Assembly: GCA_014843695.1 (NCBI GenBank)
Contig: CM026387.1
Coordinates: 65,548,015-65,612,014, forward strand
Reading direction: 5' to 3'
Source of the DNA: Archivesica marissinica
Taxonomy: Eukaryota > Mollusca > Bivalvia > Venerida > Vesicomyidae
Length of the DNA stretch: 64,000 nt
Positions 39,881-55,400 of this stretch are shown in pieces. Both the position numbers and the translations under genes were made by a program. Below the pieces are notes generated by a model. It was not told the origin of the DNA. It made no database searches and saw only the letters and a program-made list of their open reading frames with translations. Position 1 is the first letter of the stretch. Every line of letters begins with the position of its first letter.

Positions 39881-40046
39881 TTGTTATTCTATTGTTGATT
39901 GAGCATTGATTCCTTGCAAATAAATCAATGAAGATTATTATGCTTCTCGCTTGCTTCTGTTCTCTTAAAACGTTTAATGCATCGGTTTATTTATCGGTAT
40001 TCGCAACTTAAGTAGTTCAGTTATTTCATTTTAGAGGACATTGATA

Positions 40047-40440
40047 CAGACGACGCACCAATATTTATTTCTATTTAAGTTTATTTAACGTCGCTACCGG
40101 TTGCCCATTTGAGCGACGGGCAACTTACCTAACAACACCTTACCACAGACGACGCACCATATTGTTATTTTTTTTATTTAAGTTTATTTAACTTCGCTAC
40201 CGGTTGTCAATTTGAGTGAAGAGCAGCTTACCTAATAACACCTTCCCCGGACAGGTTCCAACGGTTAACCAGTACTTGGTGCACCAACCTCCGTAAGAAA
40301 CTGCCAACTGTTTTCATATATAGAGACACAGAATAACCACTCGATCACGGAGGCTGTCTGAAACCAAACCTATATACAACACTGGTTCAAATTCACGACA
40401 CATGAGCTCCCAGTCCAATGTGCTAACATGGCTGGCCCAC
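40047..40440 (-). mobile_element. SINE-G with tandemly duplicated tail, abutting the satellite
   Basis: On the minus strand: the tRNA-like head gggccagccatgttagcaca, then body matching 60866-61110 (ccaacggttaaccagtactt; gtgcaccaacctccgtaaga). The tail ctaccggttgccca motif is shared with SINE-A. The tail (about 40047-40135) is repeated at about 40147-40240. Confidence 0.68.
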
Positions 40441-43400
40441 CTGCTAGATACTGGACAGATGGTAAGGCAGACTGATGCTAGATACTGGACAGATGGTAAG
40501 GCAGGCTGATGCTAGCTACTGGACATATGGTAAGGCAGACTGATGCTAGATACTGGACAGATGGTAAGGCAGACTGATGCTAGATACTGGACAGATGGGA
40601 AGGCAGACTGATGCTAGATACATGATAGATGGGAAGGCAGACTGATGCTATATACTGGACAGATGGTAAGGCAGACTGATGCTAGATACTGGACAGATGG
40701 GAAGGCAGACTGATGCTAGATACTGGACAGATCGTAAGGCAGACTGATGCTAGATACTGGACAGATGATAAGGCAGACAGATGCTAGATACTGGACAGAT
40801 GGTAAGGCATACTGATGCTAGATACTGGACAGATGGTAAGGTAGACTGATGCTAGATACTGGACAGATGGTAAGGCAGACTGATGCTAGATACTGGACAG
40901 ATGGTAAGGCAGACTGCTGCTAGATACTGGACAGATGGTAAGGCAGACTGATTCTACATACTGGACAGATGGTAAGGCAGACTGATGCTAGATACTGGAC
41001 AGATGGTAAGGCAGACTGATGCTAGATACTGGACAGATGGTAAGGCAGACTGATGCTAGATATTGGACAGATGGTAATGCAGACTGATGCTAGATACTGG
41101 ACAGATGGTAAGGCAGACTTATGCTAGATACTGGACAGATGGTAAGGCAGACTGTTGCTAGATACTGGACAGATGGTAAGGCAGACTGATGCTAGATACT
41201 GGACAGATGTGAAGGCAGACTGATGCTAGATACTGGACAGAGATGAAATGGTAAAGCAGACTGATGCTATATACTGGACAGATGGTAAGGCAGACTGATG
41301 CTAGATACTGGACAGATGGTAATGCAGACTGATGCTAGATACTGGACAGATGGTAAGGCAGACTTATGCTAGATACTGGACAGATGGTAAGGCAGACTGT
41401 TGCTAGATACTGGACAGATGGGAAGGCAGACTGATGCTAGATACTGGACAGATGGTAATGCAGACTGATGCTAGATACTGGACAGATGGTAAGGCAGACT
41501 GATGCTAGATACTGGACAGATGGTAAGGCAGACTGATGCTAGATACTGGACAGATGGGAAGGCAGACTGATGCTAGATACTGGACAGATGGTAAGGCAGA
41601 CTGATGCTAGATACTGGACAGATGGTAAGGCAGACTGATGCTAGATACTGGACAGATGGTAAGGCAGACTGATGCTAGATACTGGACAGATGGTAAGGCA
41701 GACTGATGCTAGATACTGGACAGATGGGAAGGCAGACTGATGCTAGATACTGGACAGATGGTAAGGCAGACTTATGCTAGATACTGGACAGATGGTAATG
41801 CAGACTGATGCTAGATACTGGACAGATGGTAAGGCAGACTGATGCTAGATACTGGACAGATGGTAAGGCAGACTGATGCTAGATACTGGACAGATGGTAA
41901 GGCAGACTGGTGCTACATACTGGACAGATGGTAAGGCAGACTACTGCTAGATACTGGACAGATGGTAAGGCAGACTGATGCTAGATACTGGACAGAGATG
42001 ACAGATGGTAAGGCAGACTGATGCTAGATACTGGACAGATGGTAAGGCAGACTGCTGCTAGATACTGGACAGAGATGACAAGGCAGACTGATGCTAGATA
42101 CTGGACAGATGACAAGGCAGACTGATGCTAGATACTGGACAGATGGTAAGGCAGACTTATGCTAGATACTGGACAGATGGTAAGGCAGACTGTTGCTAGA
42201 TACTGGACAGATGGGAAGGCAGACTGATGCTAGATACTGGACAGATGGTAAGGCAGACTGATGCTAGATACTGGACAGATGGTAAGGCAGACTGATGCTA
42301 GATACTGGACAGATGGTAAGGCAGACTGATGCTAGATACTGGACAGATGGTAAGGCAGACTGATGCTAGATACTGGACAGATGGTAAGGCAGACTGGTGC
42401 TACATACTGGACAGATGGTAAGGCAGACTACTGCTAGATACTGGACAGATGGTAAGGCAGACTGCTGCTAGATACTGGACAGAGATGACAGATGGTAAGG
42501 CAGACTGATGCTAGATACTGGACAGATGGTAAGGCAGACTGATGCTAGATACTGGACAGATGGTAAGGCAGACTGATGCTAGATACTGGACAGATGGTAA
42601 GGCAGACTGATGCTAGATACTGGACAGATGGTAAGGCAGACTGATGCTAGATACTGGACAGATGGTAAGGCAGACTGATGCTAGATACTGGACAGATGGT
42701 AAGGCAGACTGATGCTAGATACTGGACAGATGGTAAGGCAGACTGATGCTAGATACTGGACAGATGGTAAGGCAGACTGGTGCTACATACTGGACAGATG
42801 GTAAGGCAGACTACTGCTAGATACTGGACAGATGGTAAGGCAGACTGCTGCTAGATACTGACAGAGATGACAGATGGTAAGGCAGACTGATGCTAGATAC
42901 TGGACAGATGGTAAGGCAGACTGATGCTAGATACTGGACAGAGATGAGATGAAAGGCAGACTGATGCTAGATACTGGACAGATGGTAAGGCAGACTGATG
43001 CTAGATACTGGACAGATGGTAAGGCAGACTGATGCTAGATACTGGACAGATGGTAAGGCAGACTGATGCTAGATACTGGACAGATGGTAAGGCAGACTTA
43101 TGCTAGATACTGGACAGATGGTAAGGCAGACTGATGCTAGATACTGGACAGAGATGACAGATGGTAAGGCAGACTGATGCTAGATACTGGACAGATGGTA
43201 AGGCAGACTGATGCTAGATACTGGACAGATGGTAAGGCAGACTGATGCTAGATACTGGACAGATGGTAAGGCAGACTGTTGCTAAATACTGGACAGATGG
43301 GAAGGCAGACTGATGCTAGATACTGGACAGAGATGACAGATGATAAGGCAGACTGATGCTAGATACTGGACAGATGATAAGGCAGACTGATGCTAGATAC

Positions 43401-46400
43401 TGGACAGATGGTAAGGCAGACTGATGCTAGATACTGGACAGATGGTAAGGCAGACTGATGCTAGATACTGGACAGATGGTAAGGCAGACTGATGCTAGAT
43501 ACTGGACAGATGGTAATGCAGACTGATGCTAGATACTGGACAGATGGTAAGGCAGACTGATGCTAGATACTGGACAGATGGTAAGGCAGACTGATGCTAG
43601 ATACTGGACAGATGGTAAGGCAGACTGATGCTAGATACTGGACAGATGGTAAGGCAGACTGATGCTAGATACTGGACAGATGGTAAGGCAGACTGATGCT
43701 AGATACTGGACAGATGGTAAGGCAGACTGATGCTAGATACTGGACAGATGGTAAGGCAGACTGATGCTAGATACTGGACAGATGGTAAGGCAGACTGCTG
43801 CTAGATACTGGACAGATGGTAAGGCAGACTGATGCTAGATACTGGACAGATGGTAAGGCAGACTATGCTAGATACTGGACAGATGGTAAGGCAGACTGAT
43901 GCTAGATACTGGACAGATGGTAAGGCAGACTGATGCTAGATACTGGACAGATGGTAAGGCAGACTGATGCTAGATACTGGACAGATGGTAAGGCAGACTG
44001 GTGCTACATACTGGACAGATGGTAAGGCAGACTACTGCTAGATACTGGACAGATGGTAAGGCAGACTGCTGCTAGATACTGGACAGAGATGACAGATGGT
44101 AAGGCAGACTGATGCTAGATACTGGACAGATGGTAAGGCAGACTGCTGCTAGATACTGGACAGATGGTAAGGCAGACTGCTGCTAGATACTGGACAGATG
44201 GTAATGCAGACTGGTGCTAGATACTGGACAGATGGTAAGGCAGACTGATGCTAGATACTGGACAGATGGTAAGGCAGACTGATGCTAGATACTGGACAGA
44301 TGGTAAGGCAGACTGATGCTAGATACTGGACAGATGGTAAGGCAGACTGATGCTAGATACTGGACAGATGGTAAGGCAGACTGATGCTAGATACTGGACA
44401 GATGGTAAGGCAGACTGATGCTAGATACTGGACAGATGGTAAGGCAGACTGGTGCTACATACTGGACAGATGGTAAGGCAGACTACTGCTAGATACTGGA
44501 CAGATGGTAAGGCAGACTGCTGCTAGATACTGGACAAGATGACAGATGGTAAGGCAGACTGATGCTAGATACTGGACAGATGGTAAGGCAGACTGCTGCT
44601 AGATACTGGACAGATGGTAAGGCAGACTGATGCTAGATACTGGACAGATGGTAAGGCAGACTGATGCTAGATACTGGACAGATGGTAAGGCAGACTGGTG
44701 CTACATACTGGACAGATGGTAAGGCAGACTACTGCTAGATACTGGACAGATGGTAATGCAGACTGATGCTAGATACTGGACAGATGGTAAGGCAGACTTA
44801 TGCTAGATACTGGACAGATGGTAAGGCAGACTGTTGCTAGATACTGGACAGATGACAAGGCAGACTGATGCTAGATACTGGACAGATGGTAAGGCAGACT
44901 GATGCTAGATACTGGACAGATGGTAAGGCAGACTTATGCTAGATACTGGACAGATGGTAAGGCAGACTGATGCTAGATACTGGACAGATGGTAAGGCAGA
45001 CTGATGCTAGATACTGGACAGATGGTAAGGCAGACTGATGCTAGATACTGGACAGATGGTAAGGCAGACTGATGCTAGATACTGGACAGATGGTAAGGCA
45101 GACTGTTGCTAGATACTGGACAGATGGTAAGGCAGACTGATGCTAGATACTGGACAGATGTGAAGGCAGACTGATGCTAGATACTGGACAGATGATGGTA
45201 AGGCAGACTGATGCTAGATACTGGACAGATGGTAAGGCAGACTGATGCTAGATACTGGACAGATGGTAAGGCAGACTGATGCTAGATACTGGACAGATGG
45301 TAAGGCAGACTGATGCTAGATACTGGACAGATGGTAAGGCAGACTGTTGCTAGATACTGGACAGATGGTAAGGCAGACTGATGCTAGATACTGGACAGAT
45401 GGTAATGCAGACTGATGCTAGATACTGGACAGATGGTAAGGCAGACTGATGCTAGATACTGGACAGATGGTAAGGCAGACTGATGCTAGATACTGGACAG
45501 ATGGTAAGGCAGACTGATGCTAGATACTGGACAGATGGTAAGGCAGACTGATGCTAGATACTGGACAGATGGTAAGGCAGACTGTGCTGATACTGGACAG
45601 ATGGTAAGGCAGACTGATGCTAGATACTGGACAATGGTAAGGCAGACTGTGCTAGATACTGGACAGATGGTAAGGCAGACTGTCTAGATCTGACAGATGG
45701 TAAGGCAGACTGATGCTAGATACTGGACAGATGGTAAGGCAGACTGATGCTAGATACTGGACAGATGGTAAGGCAGACTGATGCTAGATACTGGACAGAT
45801 GGTAAGGCAGACTGATGCTAGATACTGGACAGATGGTAAGGCAGACTGATGCTAGATACTGGACAGATGGTAAGGCAGACTTATGCTAGATACTGGACAG
45901 ATGGTAAGGCAGACTGATGCTAGATACNNNNNNNNNNNNNNNNNNNNNNNNNNNNNNNNNNNNNNNNNNNNNNNNNNNNNNNNNNNNNNNNNNNNNNNNN
46001 NNNNNNNNNNNNNNNNNNNNNNNNNNNNNNNNNNNNNNNNNNNNNNNNNNNNNNNNNNNNNNNNNNNNNNNNNNNNNNNNNNNNNNNNNNNNNNNNNNNN
46101 NNNNNNNNNNNNNNNNNNNNNNNNNNNNNNNNNNNNNNNNNNNNNNNNNNNNNNNNNNNNNNNNNNNNNNNNNNNNNNNNNNNNNNNNNNNNNNNNNNNN
46201 NNNNNNNNNNNNNNNNNNNNNNNNNNNNNNNNNNNNNNNNNNNNNNNNNNNNNNNNNNNNNNNNNNNNNNNNNNNNNNNNNNNNNNNNNNNNNNNNNNNN
46301 NNNNNNNNNNNNNNNNNNNNNNNNNNNNNNNNNNNNNNNNNNNNNNNNNNNNNNNNNNNNNNNNNNNNNNNNNNNNNNNNNNNNNNNNNNNNNNNNNNNN

Positions 46401-49400
46401 NNNNNNNNNNNNNNNNNNNNNNNNNNNNNNNNNNNNNNNNNNNNNNNNNNNNNNNNNNNNNNNNNNNNNNNNNNNNNNNNNNNNNNNNNNNNNNNNNNNN
46501 NNNNNNNNNNNNNNNNNNNNNNNNNNNNNNNNNNNNNNNNNNNNNNNNNNNNNNNNNNNNNNNNNNNNNNNNNNNNNNNNNNNNNNNNNNNNNNNNNNNN
46601 NNNNNNNNNNNNNNNNNNNNNNNNNNNNNNNNNNNNNNNNNNNNNNNNNNNNNNNNNNNNNNNNNNNNNNNNNNNNNNNNNNNNNNNNNNNNNNNNNNNN
46701 NNNNNNNNNNNNNNNNNNNNNNNNNNNNNNNNNNNNNNNNNNNNNNNNNNNNNNNNNNNNNNNNNNNNNNNNNNNNNNNNNNNNNNNNNNNNNNNNNNNN
46801 NNNNNNNNNNNNNNNNNNNNNNNNNNNNNNNNNNNNNNNNNNNNNNNNNNNNNNNNNNNNNNNNNNNNNNNNNNNNNNNNNNNNNNNNNNNNNNNNNNNN
46901 NNNNNNNNNNNNNNNNNNNNNNNNNNNACAGATGGTAAGGCAGACTGATGCTAGATACTGGACAGATGGTAAGGCAGACTGATGCTAGATACTGGACAGA
47001 TGGTAAGGCAGACTGATGCTAGATACTGGACAGATGGTAAGGCAGACTGATGCTAGATACTGGACAGATGGTAAGGCAGACTGATGCTAGATACTGGACA
47101 GATGGTAAGGCAGACTGATGCTAGATACTGGACAGATGGTAAGGCAGACTGATGCTAGATACTGGACAGATGGTAAGGCAGACTGATGCTAGATACTGGA
47201 CAGATGGTAAGGCAGACTGATGCTAGATACTGGACAGATGGTAAGGCAGACTGATGCTAGATACTGGACAGATGGTAAGGCAGACTATGCTAGATACTGG
47301 ACAGATGGTAAGGCAGACTGATGCTAGATACTGGACAGATGGTAAGGCAGACTGATGCTAGATACTGGACAGATGGTAAGGCAGACTGATGCTAGATACT
47401 GGACAGATGGTAAGGCAGACTGATGCTAGATACTGGACAGATGGTAAGGCAGACTATGCTAGATACTGGACAGATGGTAAGGCAGACTGATGCTAGATAC
47501 TGGACAGATGGTAAGGCAGACTGATGCTAGATACTGGACAGATGGTAAGGCAGACTGATGCTAGATACTGGACAGATGGTAAGGCAGACTGATGCTAGAT
47601 ACTGGACAGATGGTAAGGCAGACTGATGCTAGATACTGGACAGATGGTAAGGCAGACTGATGCTAGATACTGGACAGATGGTAAGGCAGACTGATGCTAG
47701 ATACTGGACAGATGGTAAGGCAGACTGATGCTAGATACTGGACAGATGGTAAGGCAGACTGATGCTAGATACTGGACAGATGGTAAGGCAGACTGATGCT
47801 AGATACTGGACAGATGGTAAGGCAGACTGATGCTAGATACTGGACAGATGGTAAGGCAGACTGATGCTAGATACTGGACAGATGGTAAGGCAGACTGATG
47901 CTAGATACTGGACAGATGGTAAGGCAGACTGTGCTAGATACTGGACAGATGGTAAGGCAGACTGATGCTAGATACTGGACAGATGGTAAGGCAGACTGAT
48001 GCTAGATACTGGACAGAGATGACGATGGCAGACTGATGCTAGATACTGGACAGATGGTAAGGCAGACTGATGCTAGATACTGGACAGATGGTAAGGCAGA
48101 CTGATGCTAGATACTGGACAGATGGTAAGGCAGACTGATGCTAGATACTGGACAGATGGTAAGGCAGACTGATGCTAGATACTGGACAGATGGTAAGGCA
48201 GACTGATGCTAGATACTGGACAGATGGTAAGGCAGACTGATGCTAGATACTGGACAGATGGTAAGGCAGACTTATGCTAGATACTGGACAGATGGTAAGG
48301 CAGACTGATGCTAGATACTGGACAGATGGTAAGGCAGACTGATGCTAGATACTGGACAGATGGTAAGGCAGACTGATGCTAGATACTGGACAGATGGTAA
48401 GGCAGACTGATGCTAGATACTGGACAGATGGTAAGGCAGACTGATGCTAGATACTGGACAGATGGTAAGGCAGACTGATGCTAGATACTGGACAGAGATG
48501 ACGATGGTAAGGCAGACTGATGCTAGATACTGGACAGATGGTAAGGCAGACTGATGCTAGATACTGGACAGATGGTAAGGCAGACTGATGCTAGATACTG
48601 GACAGATGGTAAGGCAGACTGATGCTAGATACTGGACAGAGATGACAGATGGTAAGGCAGACTGATGCTAGATACTGGACAGATGGTAAGGCAGACTGAT
48701 GCTAGATACTGGACAGATGGTAAGGCAGACTGATGCTAGATACTGGACAGATGGTAAGGCAGACTGTTGCTAGATACTGGACAGATGGGAAGGCAGACTG
48801 ATGCTAGATACTGGACAGAGATGACAGATGGTAAGGCAGACTGATGCTAGATACTGGACAGATGGTAAGGCAGACTGATGCTAGATACTGGACAGATGGA
48901 AGGCAGACTGATGCTAGATACTGGAGATGATGGTAAGGCAGACTGATGCTAGATACTGGACAGATGGTAAGGCAGACTGATGCTAGATACTGGACAGATG
49001 GTAAGGCAGACTGATGCTAGATACTGGACAGATGATAAGGCAGACTGATGCTAGATACTGGACAGATGGTAAGGCAGACTGATGCTAGATACTGGACAGA
49101 TGGTAAGGCAGACTTATGCTAGATACTGGACAGATGGTAAGGCAGACTGTTGCTAGATACTGGACAGATGGGAAGGCAGACTGATGCTAGATACTGGACA
49201 GATGGTAATGCAGACTGATGCTAGATACTGGACAGATGGTAAGGCAGACTGATGCTAGATACTGGACAGATGGTAAGGCAGACTGATGCTAGATACTGGA
49301 CAGATGGGAAGGCAGACTGATGCTAGATACTGGACAGATGGTAATGCAGACTGATGCTAGATACTGGACAGATGGTAAGGCAGACTGGTGCTACATACTG

Positions 49401-52400
49401 GACAGATGGTAAGGCAGACTACTGCTAGATACTGGACAGATGGTAAGGCAGACTGCTGCTAGATACTGGACAGAGATGACAGATGGTAAGGCAGACTGAT
49501 GCTAGATACTGGACAGATGGTAAGGCAGACTGCTGCTAGATACTGGACAGATGGTAAGGCAGACTGATTCTACATACTGGACAGATGGTAAGGCAGACTG
49601 ATGCTAGATACTGGACAGATGGTAATGCAGACTGATGCTAGATACTGGACAGATGGTAAGGCAGACTTATGCTAGATACTGGACAGATGGTAAGGCAGAC
49701 TGTTGCTAGATACTGGACAGATGGGAAGGCAGACTGATGCTAGATACTGGACAGATGGTAAGGCAGACATATGCTAGATACTGGACAGATGGTAATGCAG
49801 ACTGATGCTAGATACTGGACAGATGGTAAGGCAGACTGATGCTAGATACTGGACAGATGGTAAGGCCGACTGATGCTAGATACTGGACAGATGGTAAGGC
49901 AGACTGGTGCTACATACTGGACAGATGGTAAGGCAGACTACTGCTAGATACTGGACAGATGGTAAGCAGACTGTGCTAGATACTGGACAGATGGTAAGGC
50001 AGACTGATGCTAGATACTGGACAGATGGTAAGGCAGACTGATGCTAGATACTGGACAGATGGTAAGGCAGACTGATGCTAGATACTGGACAGATGGTAAG
50101 GCAGACTGATGCTAGATACTGGACAGATGGTAAGGCAGACTGATGCTAGATACTGGACAGATTGGTAAGGCAGACTGATGCTAGATACTGGACAGATGGT
50201 AAGGCAGACTGATGCTAGATACTGGACAGATGGTAAGGCAGACTGATGCTAGATACTGGACAGATGGTAAGGCAGACTGATGCTAGATACTGGACAGATG
50301 AGATGGTAAGGCAGACTGATGCTAGATACTGGACAGATGGTAAGGCAGACTGATGCTAGATACTGGACAGATGGTAAGGCAGACTGATGCTAGATACTGG
50401 ACAGATGGTAAGGCAGACTGTTGCTAGATACTGGACAGATGGGAAGGCAGACTGATGCTAGATACTGGACAGAGATGATGGTAAGGCAGACTGATGCTAG
50501 ATACTGGACAGATGATAAGGCAGACTGATGCTAGATACTGGATAGATGTTAAGGCAGACTGATGCTAGATACTGGACAGATGAATGGTAAGGCAGACTGA
50601 TGCTAGATACTGGACAGATGGTAAGGCAGACTGATGCTAGATACTGGACAGATGGTAAGGCAGACTGATGCTAGATACTGGACAGATGATAAGGCAGACT
50701 GATGCTAGATACTGGACAGATGATAAGGCAGACTGATGCTAGATACTGGACAGATGGTAAGGCAGACTTATGCTAGATACTGGACAGATGGTAAGGCAGA
50801 CTGTTGCTAGATACTGGACAGATGGGAAGGCAGACTGATGCTAGATACTGGACAGATGGTAATGCAGACTGATGCTAGATACTGGACAGATGGTAAGGCA
50901 GACTGATGCTAGATACTGGACAGATGGTAAGGCAGACTGATGCTAGATACTGGACAGATGGGAAGGCAGACTGATGCTAGATACTGGACAGATGGTAATG
51001 CAGACTGATGCTAGATACTGGACAGATGGTAAGGCAGACTGGTGCTACATACTGGACAGATGGTAAGGCAGACTACTGCTAGATACTGGACAGATGGTAA
51101 GGCAGACTGCTGCTAGATACTGGACAGAGATGACAGATGGTAAGGCAGACTGATGCTAGATACTGGACAGATGGTAAGGCAGACTGCTGCTAGATACTGG
51201 ACAGATGGTAAGGCAGACTGATGCTACATACTGGACAGATGGTAAGGCAGACTGATGCTAGATACTGGACAGATGGTAATGCAGACTGATGCTAGATACT
51301 GGACAGATGGTAAGGCAGACTTATGCTAGATACTGGACAGATGGTAAGGCAGACTGTTGCTAGATACTGGACAGATGGGAAGGCAGACTGATGCTAGATA
51401 CTGGACAGATGGTAAGGCAGACTTATGCTAGATACTGGACAGATGGTAAGGCAGACTGATGCTAGATACTGGACAGATGGTAAGGCAGACTGATGCTAGA
51501 TACTGGACAGATGGTAAGGCAGACTGATGCTAGATACTGGACAGATGGTAAGGCAGACTGGTGCTAGATACTGGACAGATGGTAAGGCAGACTGCTGCTA
51601 GATACTGGACAGATGGTAAGGCAGACTGATGCTAGATACTGGACAGATGGTAAGGCAGACTGATGCTAGATACTGGACAGATGGTAAGGCAGACTGATGC
51701 TAGATACTGGACAGATGGTAAGGCAGACTGATGCTAGATACTGGACAGATGGTAAGGCAGACTGATGCTAGATACTGGACAGATGGTAAGGCAGACTGAT
51801 GCTAGATATGGACAGATGACAGATGGTAAGGCAGACTGATGCTAGATACTGGACAGATGGTAAGGCAGACTGATGCTAGATACTGGACAGATGGTAAGGC
51901 AGACTGATGCTAGATACTGGACAGATGGTAAGGCAGACTGATGCTAGATACTGGACAGATGGTAAGGCAGACTGATGCTAGATACTGGACAGATGGTAAG
52001 GCAGACTGATGCTAGATACTGGACAGATGGTAAGGCAGACTGATGCTAGATACTGGACAGATGGGAAGGCAGACTGATGCTAGATACTGGACATGGATGG
52101 TAAGGCAGACTGATGCTAGATACTGGACAGATGATAAGGCAGACTGATGCTAGATACTGGATAGATGTGAAGGCAGACTGATGCTAGATACTGGACAGAG
52201 ATGACAGATGGTAAAGCAGACTGATGCTATATACTGGACAGATGGTAAGGCAGACTGATGCTAGATACTGGACAGATGGTAATGCAGACTGATGCTAGAT
52301 ACTGGACAGATGGTAAGGCAGACTTATGCTAGATACTGGACAGATGGTAAGGCAGACTGTTGCTAGATACTGGACAGATGGGAAGGCAGACTGATGCTAG

Positions 52401-55400
52401 ATACTGGACAGATGGTAAGGCAGACTTATGCTAGATACTGGACAGATGGTAATGCAGACTGATGCTAGATACTGGACAGATGGTAAGGCAGACTGATGCT
52501 AGATACTGGACAGATGGTAAGGCAGACTGATGCTAGATACTGGACAGATGGTAAGGCAGACTGGTGCTACATACTGGACAGATGGTAAGGCAGACTACTG
52601 CTAGATACTGGACAGATGGTAAGGCAGACTGCTGCTAGATACTGGACAGAGATGACAGATGGTAAGGCAGACTGATGCTAGATACTGGACAGATGGTAAG
52701 GCAGACTGCTGCTAGATACTGGACAGAGAGACAGATGACAAGGCAGACTGATGCTAGATACTGGACAGATGGTAAGGCAGACTGATGCTAGATACTGGAC
52801 AGATGGTAAGGCAGACTGATGCTAGATACTGGACAGATGGTAAGGCAGACTGTTGCTAGATACTGGACAGATGGGAAGGCAGACTGATGCTAGATACTGG
52901 ACAGATGGTAAGGCAGACTGATGCTAGATACTGGACAGATGGTAAGGCAGACTGATGCTAGATACTGGACAGATGGTAAGGCAGACTGATGCTAGATACT
53001 GGACAGATGGTAAGGCAGACTGATGCTAGATACTGGACAGATGGTAAGGCAGACTGGTGCTACATACTGGACAGATGGTAAGGCAGACTACTGCTAGATA
53101 CTGGACAGATGGTAAGGCAGACTGCTGCTAGATACTGGACAGAGATGACAGATGGTAAGGCAGACTGATGCTAGATACTGGACAGATGGTAAGGCAGACT
53201 GCTGCTAGATACTGGACAGATGGTAAGGCAGACTGATGCTACATACTGGACAGATGGTAAGGCAGACTGATGCTAGATACTGGACAGATGGTAATGCAGA
53301 CTGATGCTAGATACTGGACAGATGGTAAGGCAGACTTATGCTAGATACTGGACAGATGGTAAGGCAGACTGTTGCTAGATACTGGACAGATGGGAAGGCA
53401 GACTGATGCTAGATACTGGACAGATGGTAAGGCAGACTTATGCTAGATACTGGACAGATGGTAAGGCAGACTGATGCTAGATACTGGACAGATGGTAAGG
53501 CAGACTGATGCTAGATACTGGACAGATGGTAAGGCAGACTGGTGCTACATACTGGACAGATGGTAAGGCAGACTACTGCTAGATACTGGACAGATGGTAA
53601 GGCAGACTGCTGCTAGATACTGGACAGAGATGACAGATGGTAAGGCAGACTGATGCTAGATACTGGACAGATGGTAAGGCAGACTGATGCTAGATACTGG
53701 ACAGAGATGACAGATGACAAGGCAGACTGATGCTAGATACTGGACAGATGACAAGGCAGACTGATGCTAGATACTGGACAGATAGTAAGGCAGACTGATG
53801 CTACATACTGGACAGATGGGAAGGCAGATTGATGCCAGATACTGGACAGATGGTAAGGCAGACTTATGCTAGATACTGGACAGATGGTAAGGCAGACTGA
53901 TGCTAGATACTGGACAGATGTGAAGGCAGACTGATGCTAGATACTGGACAGATGGTAAAGCAGACTGATGCTATATACTGGACAGATGGTAAGGCAGACT
54001 GATGCTACATACTGGACAGATGGTAAGGCAGACTGATGCTAGATACTGGACAGATGGTAAGGCAGACGTATGCTAGATACTGGACAGATGGTAAGGCAGA
54101 CTGATGCTAGATACTGGACAGAGATGATAAGACAGACTGATGCTAGATTCTGGACAGATGATAAGGCAGACTGATGCTAGATACTGGACATAGATGATAA
54201 GACAGACTGATGCTAGATACTGGACAGATGATAAGGCAGACTGATGCTAGATACTGGGTAGATGTTAAGGCAGACTGATGCTAGATACTGGACAGATGGT
54301 AAGGCAGACTGATTCTAGATACTGGACAGATGGTAAGGCAGACTGATGCTAGATACTGGACAGATGGTAAGGCAGACTGATGCTAGATACTGGACAGATG
54401 GTAAGGCAGACTGATGCTAGATACTGGACAGAGATGACAGATGGTAAGGCAGACTGATGCTAGATACTGGACAGATGGTAAGGCAGACTGATGCTAGATA
54501 CTGGACAGATGGTAAGGCAGACTGATGCTAGATACTGGACAGATGGTAAGGCAGACTGATGCTAGATACTGGACAGATGGTAAGGCAGACTGATGCTAGA
54601 TACTGGACAGATGGTAAGGCAGACTGATGCTAGATACTGGACAGATGGTAAGGCAGACTGATGCTAGATACTGGACAGATGGTAAGGCAGACTGATGCTA
54701 GATACTGGACAGATGGTAAGGCAGACTGATGCTAGATACTGGACAGATGGTAAGGCAGACTGATGCTAGATACTGGACAGATGGTAAGGCAGACTGATGC
54801 TAGATACTGGACAGATGGTAAGGCAGACTGATGCTAGATACTGGACAGATGGTAAGGCAGACTGATGCTAGATACTGGACAGATGGTAAGGCAGACTGAT
54901 GCTAGATACTGGACAGATGGTAAGGCAGACTGATGCTAGATACTGGACAGATGGTAAGGCAGACTGATGCTAGATACTGGACAGATGGTAAGGCAGACTG
55001 ATGCTAGATACTGGACAGATGGTAAGGCAGACTGATGCTAGATACTGGACAGATGGTAAGGCAGACTGATGCTAGATACTGGACAGATGGTAAGGCAGAC
55101 TGATGCTAGATACTGGACAGATGGTAAGGCAGACTGATGCTAGATACTGGACAGATGGTAAGGCAGACTGATGCTAGATACTGGACAGATGGTAAGGCAG
55201 ACTGATGCTAGATACTGGACAGATGGTAAGGCAGACTGATGCTAGATACTGGACAGATGGTAAGGCAGACTGATGCTAGATACTGGACAGATGGTAAGGC
55301 AGACTGATGCTAGATACTGGACAGATGGTAAGGCAGACTGATGCTAGATACTGGACAGAGATGACAGATGACAAGGTAGACTGATGCTAGATACTGGACA

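Noticed and set aside
45883..46948. Open frames of about 350 codons
   Set aside because: They consist of the 1000-N gap.
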